Assembly (NCBI RefSeq): GCF_003345295.1 | Contig: NZ_CP031055.1 | Coordinates: 248,001-312,000 of the forward strand | Source: Vibrio splendidus | GTDB lineage: Bacteria; Pseudomonadota; Gammaproteobacteria; Enterobacterales; Vibrionaceae | Reading direction: 5' to 3' | DNA: 64,000 bases | Shown here: one piece after another, positions 53,795-61,837 of the stretch | How the letters are laid out: each line of letters starts with the position of its first letter | How positions within the stretch are numbered: the first letter of the stretch is position 1 | Program-made: the position numbers and the translations under genes | The notes under the pieces: generated by a model | What the model saw: only the letters and a program-made list of their open reading frames with translations | What the model was told of the DNA's origin: nothing | Databases searched by the model: none

Positions 53795-55744
53795 ATGTTT
53801 TTCCGCATTGGTAATACGAAAATTGCTGTGGCTGCATCGGCAATTTTGTCTTCATTTTCACTGGCTCCGATGGTTATGGCTAGCAATGCCTCCGAGCTTG
53901 AAATGCAGCGTGATGTTTATGACAGAGCGCAAGAGGTTTTAGACAACCGTGATCTAGAAGCTTACTCTGCGCTACGTAACAAAATTCAAACATATCCGTT
54001 AACGCCTTACACTGATTATCGAGCCTTCTTATTAGGTTTAGGTGATCGCACACCTACTGAAGTGGATGCCTTTATTGAAGAGAATAAAGCCCTACCATTT
54101 TCGAATCGTATGCGTGCGCCTTATTTAGATTTATTGGCGGCTCAAAAACAGTGGAAGACGATCCTTGAGTTTCAAACCCAAGAGCCGACTGGTGAAAAAT
54201 ACCAATGTATCTACTACCGTGCGAACTATGAGCAAGGAAACAAAGAGCTTGCCTTCAAAGGTGCGAAACAGCTTTGGTTAAGTGGTAATGGTGTTGATGA
54301 CGCCTGTGACCCGCTCTTCGAAAGTTGGGATGAAGCGGGCTTAAGAACGGATGAGCTAATACTAGAGCGAATGCTACTGGCATTTGATAAACGAAACGGC
54401 AAATTAATGACTTATCTGGTCAAGCAATTAGATCATGATGAGGCAATTGCTCAAGCTAGGCAGATGAAGGCGTTGTTCAACAAGCCTGAAGATGTTCTCG
54501 CGTTTGCCAAGAAGCACCCTGCAAATGAATTCTACCAAGCTCAAACCGAATTTGGTTTCGAGAAGTTAGCAAGGGAATCAGCAAGCAGCGCTCAAGAGAT
54601 TTTTAATGATGTTGTTCAAGCTCAAAAGTTATCTAAAGAAAAATCCCAAGAGCTAGCGGATTACTTAACGTTCCGCTTGATCAATACCGACTCTGAAGAG
54701 TTGATGGCGTGGCGAGACAAAATGCTCGAGAGTTCATCAAAGCAAGTCTTGTTGGAAAGACGTGCTCGTTTAGCTATTCAGCATGCAGATTGGACTGGCT
54801 TGAAAGAGTGGATAGCGCGCTTAGATGATAAGCATCAGGCTTCGCTTCGCTGGCAGTATTGGCAGGGTAGAGCAGAGATAGCACTCGGTGATACTGCTAA
54901 GGGTAACAAACGACTGTCAGATATCTTGGGTCAGCGTAATTTCTACAGTGTGGCTGCGGCTAAGCAGTTAGGTAAGCCAGTTCAGTACCCAACATCGACA
55001 CTCAAATACAACGCTGAAACAGTAAAGCCATTTGAGACTTCTTTGGTTCGAATCGGCGAGCTGATTGACCGAGATAAAATTGCGGCAGCGAAGAGTGAAT
55101 GGCGTTGGTTGTTAACCAATGCTGATAAAGATCAGAAATCAATGCTTGCCGCTCATGCTGCGACGCAGCGTTGGAACCACTTTACAGTGACTGCGAGCAT
55201 CTCTGCGAAGATGTGGGACAACATCGCTTTACGCTTTCCTGTTGCTCATAAGTGGTGGTTTAACTTCTACGCAGAAAAGCACGATATAGACCCGATTACC
55301 TTAATGTCTTTAGCGAGGCAAGAGAGTGCGATGGATTCAGAGGCTCGCTCTCCAGTTGGCGCGCGTGGCATCATGCAAATTATGCCAAAGACGGCGCAAT
55401 ATACGGCTAAAAAACATAAGATTAAGTACCAGGACAGCGATGATCTTTATGATGTCGGCAAGAACATTGAGATTGGTAGCCACTATCTAGATGGCCTATT
55501 AGCTCAATATGATAACAACCGTATTTTTGCATTTGCTGCTTATAATGCAGGCCCGAGTCGTGTGAAACAATGGCGTTCACGCAGCGATGAAAAGCTCGAT
55601 GCATTTGCTTTTATCGAAATGATTCCATTCAAAGAGACTCGTGGTTACGTTCAGAATATCTTGATGTTTGAGACCTACTATCGAGATATCTTGGGCGAGA
55701 AAGGGATGTTTTTAGCACCCCATGAGGCCGAAACGAAATACTAG
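53795..55744 (+). CDS. slt: Soluble lytic murein transglycosylase
   Basis: A 649-residue periplasmic Slt70-type enzyme: signal peptide 1-30 (cut near V-M-A-S), a long helical ring domain and the C-terminal SLT domain with catalytic Glu in A-R-Q-E-S-A-M-D and A-A-Y-N-A-G-P. It cuts peptidoglycan glycan strands to 1,6-anhydro products that NagZ and AnmK recycle. ATG 53795 has AAGGAAAG before it. Confidence 0.94.
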   Translation: MFFRIGNTKIAVAASAILSSFSLAPMVMASNASELEMQRDVYDRAQEVLDNRDLEAYSALRNKIQTYPLTPYTDYRAFLLGLGDRTPTEVDAFIEENKALPFSNRMRAPYLDLLAAQKQWKTILEFQTQEPTGEKYQCIYYRANYEQGNKELAFKGAKQLWLSGNGVDDACDPLFESWDEAGLRTDELILERMLLAFDKRNGKLMTYLVKQLDHDEAIAQARQMKALFNKPEDVLAFAKKHPANEFYQAQTEFGFEKLARESASSAQEIFNDVVQAQKLSKEKSQELADYLTFRLINTDSEELMAWRDKMLESSSKQVLLERRARLAIQHADWTGLKEWIARLDDKHQASLRWQYWQGRAEIALGDTAKGNKRLSDILGQRNFYSVAAAKQLGKPVQYPTSTLKYNAETVKPFETSLVRIGELIDRDKIAAAKSEWRWLLTNADKDQKSMLAAHAATQRWNHFTVTASISAKMWDNIALRFPVAHKWWFNFYAEKHDIDPITLMSLARQESAMDSEARSPVGARGIMQIMPKTAQYTAKKHKIKYQDSDDLYDVGKNIEIGSHYLDGLLAQYDNNRIFAFAAYNAGPSRVKQWRSRSDEKLDAFAFIEMIPFKETRGYVQNILMFETYYRDILGEKGMFLAPHEAETKY

Positions 55745-55777
55745 AGGTTCGGTACTTTCTCCGAAACTGAGTAATAT

Positions 55778-55820
55778 TAAAGGCAGTGAGTGCGAACCAG
55801 TTCCACTTGCTGCCTTTTTA
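55778..55820 (+). terminator. Terminator after slt
   Basis: AAAGGCAG with CTGCCTTT, extended inward by AGTG with CACT, followed by T. Confidence 0.7.
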
Positions 55821-55916
55821 CATTGGATCAAAGCAAGTGTTTCGGTATAAAGTGTTAAACGCTTTCAATCATTAAGCGGCTACTTCAAGCCAAAATTTAA
55901 AAGTAAGTGTAGAGAT

Positions 55917-56210
55917 ATGGCATCACAACCTGAATATGAGAATTGGCAACAACTAATGGATTTGGTAAAAACAGCGGCTGAGAAAGATCAGCATGAACTG
56001 TTGTTGACCATGATGATGACACCTGATGAGCGAGATGCTTTGGTCGCTCGAGTGAATATTCTTTGTGAACTCATGAAAGGGGACATGTCACAAAGACAGG
56101 TGAGCCAAATGTTAGGTGTGGGTGTGGCTACGATCACGCGAGGCTCTAATGAGCTAAAGGCTAAATCTGAGCAAGAGAAAGCGGCAATTGCAGAGCTGTT
56201 ACTCAAGTAA
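55917..56210 (+). CDS. trpR: Trp operon repressor TrpR
   Basis: A 97-residue repressor. The helix-turn-helix R-Q-V-S-Q-M-L-G-V-G-V-A-T-I-T-R-G-S and L-L-T-M-M-M-T-P-D-E-R are TrpR hallmarks. With tryptophan it represses trp and related genes. The slt-trpR order is as in E. coli. No clear self-operator by eye. Confidence 0.95.
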   Translation: MASQPEYENWQQLMDLVKTAAEKDQHELLLTMMMTPDERDALVARVNILCELMKGDMSQRQVSQMLGVGVATITRGSNELKAKSEQEKAAIAELLLK

Positions 56211-56241
56211 GCATTTAAACAGTAAGCCTTAAGAACTTGAT

Positions 56242-56271
56242 AAAAACGCTAACCATAGGTTAGCGTTTTTT
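56242..56271. terminator. Terminator between trpR and yjjX
   Basis: AAAAACGCTAACC pairs with GGTTAGCGTTTTT around ATA. Confidence 0.9.
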
Positions 56272-56334
56272 GTTTTTATCCCGCTTAATGTTATTACCTC
56301 TAGAGAGGCGAAATATCGTGTTTCTTAAACAAGA

Positions 56335-56856
56335 CTAAGCAGGGAAGTGCTTAGGGTTAACAAATGGGATCAGCGCTAGTATTAAAGCCTGGCTATATAC
56401 AGAACTGCGAGATAGTTGGTTATGTGTTAATAAGCCAATCGCACCGCCTTTTTGCTTTATGTTGTCGGTGCCGAATACTTCATCCATCACATCACCTAGC
56501 TCATTCGCATGCTGGAGTTTATCAAGCACAACGGGTGGTAGCATCAAGCTTGCTGACCGAGATTCTCCGCGCTGACCGTTTGCTTCAACGACCATCCAAG
56601 CAAATGTAACCTTTCCTTCTATTCCAGACTCTAATCCAACATAAAAATCCGCATCAGGTTGAGCTTGAGTTGCGTTGTGAACGCGATTTACCGCACCTTG
56701 ATAGGTTTCGTCGTTGCTCATCGGTTGATCGGCGACACCGCTAGGGACGCTGATGCCTTTGAAATCAAATTCAGTATCAGGAAAAGCAGATAAGAATGCA
56801 CTTTTAACGGCGTTAATTTTAGCTGGGTTCAGCGATGCGATGATTACAGATTTCAT
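56335..56856 (-). CDS. yjjX: Inosine/xanthosine triphosphatase YjjX
   Basis: A 173-residue YjjX-family NTPase that removes non-canonical ITP and XTP. N-terminal A-S-L-N-P-A-K-I-N-A-V and V-G-L-E-S-G-I-E are family motifs. Its start overlaps the end of mbaA by 38 bases, which suggests translational coupling. Confidence 0.92.
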   Translation of the reverse strand: MKSVIIASLNPAKINAVKSAFLSAFPDTEFDFKGISVPSGVADQPMSNDETYQGAVNRVHNATQAQPDADFYVGLESGIEGKVTFAWMVVEANGQRGESRSASLMLPPVVLDKLQHANELGDVMDEVFGTDNIKQKGGAIGLLTHNQLSRSSVYSQALILALIPFVNPKHFPA

Positions 56857-59197
56857 GTATTGGATTCTTTTTGTTATCGATTAAATTGAGTTGATGCTGT
56901 CGGTACCAATCACTCAGTTCTTCTAATGGCATAGGTTTACCGAAGTAATAGCCTTGTAGCATATCGCACTGTGCTTCTTGCAACCACTGATGCATGCTTT
57001 CAGTTTCGATGCCCTCGGCTGTGACCTTCTTACCCTGAGCATGACATAACCCGATAACCGGTTTTACTATGTTCTGATTATCGGTCTCAATTAAGGTGTC
57101 TAAAAAGGCTTTATCGAGCTTAATTTTTTGAGTTGGATACTGCACCAGTTGAGTGATGGAGGTGTAGCCAGATCCAAAGTCATCAATGGCTAATCGATAG
57201 CCCATATCAGATAGTTCGTTAAGCAGCGGAAAGCCTTCAGAGTTTGAGTAAAAGGTTTCGGTAATTTCAAAATCAATCAAACTTGGCGGAATTCGATTTA
57301 AATCGGCGTGCTCTTTGATGAAGTCAGCAAGATCAGTCGTTTCAATCCCAGCAGAAGATAAGTTAATCGACAACTGAATTGCGTGATCAAACTGAGCCTG
57401 AAGTCGATGAAAAGAAGCAAATGCATTCTGAATGACCCACTGATCAACCTGATCGAATAATCCAGTTTGCTCGGCAATTGGAATGAATTCATCAGGTGGA
57501 ACCAAGCCTAGTTGCTCCGAATTCCAACGTAATAACACCTCAACACCAATAACATGGGTTCCTGTTGAATCCATGTACGGCATATAAACGAGCCTAAATT
57601 CATCATCAAAGTTCTTGTCTCTGAGTGCGCGTTCAATGTTTGCTTGGCGTTGAATCGCTTTGTCTAAATCTCGTGAATAGTCAGCAAATTGGTTTTTACC
57701 TGCGCGTTTGGCTTGGTACATCGCGGTATCAGCGTTCGACAGTAGCTTTTCGATGGAGTGGCCATCATTGGGGTAGGTAGCAATACCAATACTGACCGTG
57801 ATCGGAAAGCTCCCTGATTCTGTGATAAAACCTTTTTGTAGTGGCGTCAGTAAGCTATCAGAGAATCTATGCGCGATATTCCCTTGGCGAGTAGGCGCGT
57901 TAATGTACACAACGAACTCGTCTCCAGAAAGTCGGGCTGGCATACAATGAGCGTCAAACTCTGTTTTATAGTGGCTACAAATATCTGAAATACGCTGAGC
58001 AAAACTGACTAGAATGGAGTCGCCGATTTGATGTCCATATTTGTCGTTCACAAACTTGAAGTTATCTAGGTCAAAGTAGAGAACCCAGGTTTTGGTATTC
58101 GAGCTAGGCTTGGGTAATGATTGCTGAACGAAGGTTTGAAATTGATGCCTATTGGCTATTTGGGTTAATTGATCATTCTCGGCCAATAGCTTGGTCTGTT
58201 GGTAGGTGTTATCTAACTCTTGGTACATGTCATAAAAACGCTGTGATAGGCGGCCAAGCTCATCACGAGTGCCTAAGCGTTCGATGTTCTTACGTTGTTT
58301 TTTTTCGACTTGCTGCAGTTGTCGGTCGAGTCGTGTTATCGGGGATATCACACTGCGAGACAAAAGCATGAGTAGCAGAGCAACCGTCACAAACGCGGAT
58401 AGTGCAAAGGACAAACTCAGCTTATTCCAAATTGATTCGAGCTTGTTTTCCAATAGGAATGGCGCCGGGTCAACAGTGGCGTATAGTTCTGGCGCAAGCT
58501 TGACTGAGTGGGTGACATCATTTCCCAGAGAAACCGCTATAGATGTGAAGAACAAGCTGGTTTGGTAGTCGAACTCTATCTGTTTTCTCAGCGCATTAAA
58601 TTTATCGAGAGAGACTGACACAACAACAAAGAACACATCGTCTGGGTGATTGTTTGCGGTTGGGAAAATCGTTTTTTTGTCTACCTTTTCGTAGTGAACC
58701 AACATCCCTTCACCTTGAGAGTTTTGAATATAGTTGGTACTTGATGCTGCTAAGGTGTCTTGATAGTACTGATCCACAAAATCCAATATTTTGCTGTCAA
58801 TCTGAGTGCGTGAGTCGCTGTTATTATCAGCGTAATAACTCAATTTTCGCTGACTATTGAGAAGCGCTAACCCGGTATAGCTTTCATCGTCATCTTGCAA
58901 GAAGTGTATGGCTTCTCGAAGGTTACTAACCAGTTCAAGATCGCGAGATAGGTTTTGTTCAGTGAGAAAGTAACGCTTCACCATGTCACTTTGGGTCAAG
59001 GTGTAAGAGTAGCTATTTAGGAACGAGCGAGACTGTCGAAAATATCCTACCAACTTTTCCATGTTTAGCTGAAGTGCGTTGTCTTCGCGTTTGATAAAAC
59101 TGCTTTTCTGCGTTGAATAAATAATATAGCTAGAAGCTGCGGTACTGATCAGTATCACAGGGGTTATCAGTAGTAAGATTTTAGTACTTAGCTTCAT
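56819..59197 (-). CDS. mbaA: GGDEF/EAL membrane protein MbaA
   Basis: A 792-residue inner-membrane protein: membrane helix 6-28, periplasmic domain to about 260, second helix 262-282, HAMP, GGDEF domain with S-G-D-E-F (424-428), then EAL domain with E-V-L-L-R (553-557). The same unusual signatures are known from V. cholerae MbaA, a norspermidine-responsive regulator of cyclic-di-GMP and biofilm that works with the periplasmic NspS. No nspS lies upstream here. Place beside yjjX-trpR and pheA matches V. cholerae. ATG 59197 is preferred; GTG 59212 is possible. Confidence 0.82.
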   Translation of the reverse strand: MKLSTKILLLITPVILISTAASSYIIYSTQKSSFIKREDNALQLNMEKLVGYFRQSRSFLNSYSYTLTQSDMVKRYFLTEQNLSRDLELVSNLREAIHFLQDDDESYTGLALLNSQRKLSYYADNNSDSRTQIDSKILDFVDQYYQDTLAASSTNYIQNSQGEGMLVHYEKVDKKTIFPTANNHPDDVFFVVVSVSLDKFNALRKQIEFDYQTSLFFTSIAVSLGNDVTHSVKLAPELYATVDPAPFLLENKLESIWNKLSLSFALSAFVTVALLLMLLSRSVISPITRLDRQLQQVEKKQRKNIERLGTRDELGRLSQRFYDMYQELDNTYQQTKLLAENDQLTQIANRHQFQTFVQQSLPKPSSNTKTWVLYFDLDNFKFVNDKYGHQIGDSILVSFAQRISDICSHYKTEFDAHCMPARLSGDEFVVYINAPTRQGNIAHRFSDSLLTPLQKGFITESGSFPITVSIGIATYPNDGHSIEKLLSNADTAMYQAKRAGKNQFADYSRDLDKAIQRQANIERALRDKNFDDEFRLVYMPYMDSTGTHVIGVEVLLRWNSEQLGLVPPDEFIPIAEQTGLFDQVDQWVIQNAFASFHRLQAQFDHAIQLSINLSSAGIETTDLADFIKEHADLNRIPPSLIDFEITETFYSNSEGFPLLNELSDMGYRLAIDDFGSGYTSITQLVQYPTQKIKLDKAFLDTLIETDNQNIVKPVIGLCHAQGKKVTAEGIETESMHQWLQEAQCDMLQGYYFGKPMPLEELSDWYRQHQLNLIDNKKNPIHEICNHRIAEPS

Positions 59198-59411
59198 AGT
59201 TAATGACAACACTATTTATAATTTAAGCGCGTAAGTTTATGTTACTTAATACTTACTCGCTATTAATTACACGTAGTTCGATGATTTCCTGTGAAGGGGG
59301 TAAGGTTTTGTCTTTATTGATAAAAAAGCCACTAATGAGTTTTTTGTTAAGAAGGTGTTGAATGGTGTGGGTTAGAAGGCATGTACAGCCAGTGAAATAA
59401 TCGAGCCATGT

Positions 59412-59442
59412 CTCAGGAATACGTAGTGTGAGTATTCCTGAG
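59412..59442. other. 11-bp perfect inverted repeat
   Basis: CTCAGGAATAC (59412-59422) and GTATTCCTGAG (59432-59442) with a nine-base spacer, in the mbaA/pheA gap. No T run follows; it may be an operator or RNA stem. The rest of the gap between mbaA and pheA shows no gene. Confidence 0.6.
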
Positions 59443-59474
59443 TACGAGTTATTCCACTAGCCGCTGGTTTTAGT

Positions 59475-59497
59475 ATTTGGCCTACTGTAGGCCAAAT
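59475..59497. repeat. Palindromic element, copy 2
   Basis: ATTTGGCCTAC and GTAGGCCAAAT form a perfect palindrome around a single T. The central 19 bases equal the element at 50258-50276 but for one base. Confidence 0.65.
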
Positions 59498-59531
59498 GGT
59501 TATAGCAGATTTAAAATTATGCCAGCTTTAA

Positions 59532-59618
59532 ACGTTTGTTCGTTAAAAACTTATGTTTGTTAAGAGCTTATGTTTGTTAAGAGCTTATGTTCGTTGAAAG
59601 TTTATGTTTGTTAAAAGC
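59532..59618. repeat. 17-bp tandem repeat abutting the pheA stop
   Basis: Units TTATGTTTGTTAAGAGC at 59551-59567 and 59568-59584, variants at 59585-59601 and 59602-59618, and a decayed unit before them. The last unit ends on the first base of the pheA stop codon triplet as read on the plus strand. Confidence 0.85.
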
Positions 59619-60793
59619 TATGACAACTTAACCTGCGTCGCTTTGATGTTTTCACTTGGATAACAACCCAACACTTTTAGGTGACGAGTAATGGCAGTTA
59701 GTTCTGTTATCGCTTGCTGCATATTATCTGCATCCAAGTGTGCTTCTAAATCAACGTAGAACATCTCTTCCCATGGGTTACCCATGATAGGACGAGATTC
59801 CAGCTTAGTCATGTTGATACCCAAGCGTTGTAGGATTAGTAGAGTTTCTACCAAAGAACCCGCCTCTTGAGAAGTCGACATGATCAGTGTCGTTTTAGCT
59901 GGGATTTGAGTTGATACTTCTACCGGCTTACGCGCCACAACGATGAAACGAGTGTGGTTCTCAGTTTGGTTTGCAATGTTGCCTTGGATTGGCTGAAGCC
60001 CATAAAGCTTGCCGCTCGATGCATTGCCAATTGCTGCCACATCATCGCCCTCCAGATCTTTAACCTTCTTCATTGCATCAGCTGTACTTGCGCAAGACTC
60101 AAGGCTGACACCTTTAAGACGACTCAAAAATTCACTGCACTGTTGGTGAGGTTGTGGGTGTGAATAGAGGGTTTTGATGTCTTCTAAACGAATATCATTT
60201 TTCGCAACTAAGCAGTGTTCGATAGGCTGAGACAGCTCACCCACGATGTATAGTGTTGTATGTTGCAGAAGGTCATAAACTTCGTTGATTGAACCAGAAC
60301 TGGTGTTCTCAATCGGCAGCACACCGTAATCGGCATGACCAGATTCCACCGTCGATGCCACTTCTTTGAAGTGATTGCAGTTAAGCTCTATCAATTCCAT
60401 ATTCTTGCGGCTGAAATATTCACGGCTAGCAAGATGAGAATATGAACCTTTAGAACCTAAGAATGCAACTCGAGCCAGAGGTTTACGGCTTTGCGGGTTC
60501 GCTAGGTTTTGTAAGTATGACTGCTGTAGTAAAACCGAATCTTCGATGATGGTGTGAAACAGTTTAGTAATGTACTGCGCATCAAGCTCATATTTATCTT
60601 TGCCGTTGTTAATCAGCTTAACCAGAAGCTGCTGCTCACGAACGGCATCGCGTACAGGTTTTGATGTTTCTACCTTGCTTTTCGCAACTTCGATACTGAG
60701 TTTGCGACGTTCGGAAAGTAAACTCAGCAGTTCGTCATCTAAATCATTAAGACGAAGGCGGATATCATCCAGTGAAATTGAACGGTCAGTCAT
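59618..60793 (-). CDS. pheA: Chorismate mutase/prephenate dehydratase
   Basis: The 391-residue P-protein: chorismate mutase (1-90), prephenate dehydratase (about 105-285, with T-R-F in N-H-T-R-F) and a phenylalanine-binding ACT domain (G-S-L-V and E-S-R-P). It makes phenylpyruvate and is feedback-inhibited by phenylalanine. AAGGA precedes the ATG. Transcription is controlled by the pheL attenuator just upstream. Confidence 0.95.
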   Translation of the reverse strand: MTDRSISLDDIRLRLNDLDDELLSLLSERRKLSIEVAKSKVETSKPVRDAVREQQLLVKLINNGKDKYELDAQYITKLFHTIIEDSVLLQQSYLQNLANPQSRKPLARVAFLGSKGSYSHLASREYFSRKNMELIELNCNHFKEVASTVESGHADYGVLPIENTSSGSINEVYDLLQHTTLYIVGELSQPIEHCLVAKNDIRLEDIKTLYSHPQPHQQCSEFLSRLKGVSLESCASTADAMKKVKDLEGDDVAAIGNASSGKLYGLQPIQGNIANQTENHTRFIVVARKPVEVSTQIPAKTTLIMSTSQEAGSLVETLLILQRLGINMTKLESRPIMGNPWEEMFYVDLEAHLDADNMQQAITELTAITRHLKVLGCYPSENIKATQVKLS

Positions 60794-60803
60794 AAATGTG
60801 TCC

Positions 60804-60836
60804 TTATAAAAAAGCCTCCCTAGTGTGGGAGGCTTC
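60804..60836 (-). terminator. pheA attenuator terminator
   Basis: On the minus strand AAGCCTCCC (60835-60827 reading, pairing with 60820-60812 GGGAGGCTT) forms a nine-bp stem followed by TTTTTAT. It sits between the leader peptide and pheA. An alternative partner GGAGGCT (60878-60872) just after the leader stop can take the same 5' arm. Confidence 0.85.
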
Positions 60837-60881
60837 TTGTTCGTTTTTGACTTGTTTTTCTAAAACGACTCAGCCTCCGAT

Positions 60882-60929
60882 TTACGGAAGAAAAAAGAAG
60901 TCAAAAATAAACAAAGATTGAGTGTGCAT
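60882..60929 (-). CDS. pheL: Phe leader peptide PheL
   Basis: A 15-codon frame encoding M-H-T-Q-S-L-F-I-F-D-F-F-F-L-P, with five Phe codons, ending at TAA. It lies before an attenuator terminator and pheA, as pheL does in E. coli. Slow reading of the Phe codons frees GGAGGCT to block the terminator. A segment CTTCCG within the leader can pair with CGGAGG when the ribosome reaches the stop. The Shine-Dalgarno is weak. Confidence 0.85.
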   Translation of the reverse strand: MHTQSLFIFDFFFLP

Positions 60930-60990
60930 AAAAAGTGATTGTTTTATGAATGTTTAAACACAATAAGCAAGCGAGCTACGAGCGTCAAGC

Positions 60991-61020
60991 AAAAAAATAG
61001 CGCCCTGAGGCGCTATTTTT
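60991..61020 (-). terminator. raiA terminator
   Basis: AAATAGCGCC pairs with GGCGCTATTT around CTGA with a T run on the minus strand. Confidence 0.85.
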
Positions 61021-61037
61021 TAATCTGTTCTCTTTCC

Positions 61038-61373
61038 TTATTCTACTTCAGCTTCTAGCTCTTCGATTTCAGGCTTTTCAGCGCGGCGCGCTTCAGGTTT
61101 ATGGCGTAGCTTGTTGAGTTGACGCTCTAGTTTTTGTTCTACTTCGTTGATAGCTACGTAGAGGTCGTCATGGATTGATGAAGCAACAAGTTGGCCTTTT
61201 GGTACGGTTAGAACCGCTTCAAATTTTTTCTTCTTGTTTGGTTCTTCGCTAAAGCTCGCTTGGCAGCCAATGATGTCTACTTGCCATTTATCCAGCTTTT
61301 TAAATTTGCTTTCTATGTGATCACGGATTGCAGAGGTAATGTCGATGTTTTTACCAGTGATGTTCATTTTCAT
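61038..61373 (-). CDS. raiA: Ribosome-associated inhibitor RaiA (YfiA)
   Basis: A 111-residue short hibernation factor (M-N-I-T-G-K-N-I-D-I-T, F-K-K-L-D-K-W) with a basic loop and an acidic tail. It binds the 30S subunit at the A and P sites and stops translation in stationary phase or cold. Upstream of pheL-pheA as in E. coli. CRP-like half-sites lie upstream. The name hpf is also used for such Vibrio genes. Confidence 0.88.
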   Translation of the reverse strand: MKMNITGKNIDITSAIRDHIESKFKKLDKWQVDIIGCQASFSEEPNKKKKFEAVLTVPKGQLVASSIHDDLYVAINEVEQKLERQLNKLRHKPEARRAEKPEIEELEAEVE

Positions 61374-61708
61374 AGAAGTTTTCCTCTGTTGTATCCCTCA
61401 TGGGTTAACTTCAGATTACGACTTTCAGGAATAAAGAATGTGATCTAGATCTTGTTTTGGTTGGGTGGGATAAGCATTAAAATCAAATGTGATCTCACGC
61501 AAGTCTTAGTATCTTTTTGGCGAAAAATGCTTGTTATCTCTATGAAAAACGATAACTTGGAGGCAAGGCTTCGCTAAAAATTAAACCAGTTTTTAGGGGC
61601 GCCTTACAGCTTATTGAAAGTGTTTGATTGAAATTTACTCAATAGTGTTTTGTGATGTAGATCTCGTGATATATATCACTATGTAAGCTTTCTCTGAATT
61701 TGATAAGC

Positions 61709-61742
61709 AAAAGCCGCATAAGTTTTCTTATGCGGCTTTTGT
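61709..61742 (-). terminator. Terminator after the MltF-like gene
   Basis: AAAAGCCGCATAAG pairs with CTTATGCGGCTTTT around TTTT, about 100 bases beyond the stop codon. The repeat at 61757-61808 lies between. Confidence 0.85.
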
Positions 61743-61756
61743 GTTTTTAATTTTCC

Positions 61757-61808
61757 TTAGCACCTTAGCACCTTAGCACCTTAGCACCTTAGCACCTTAG
61801 CACCTTAG
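61757..61808. repeat. 8-bp tandem repeat TTAGCACC
   Basis: Six perfect contiguous copies of TTAGCACC and a half copy, 29 bases beyond the stop codon of the MltF-like gene. The remainder of the gap to raiA is AT-rich and shows no gene. Confidence 0.95.
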
Positions 61809-61837
61809 TTCCCCTGGCTCTTAGGGTTTAAGACAAA

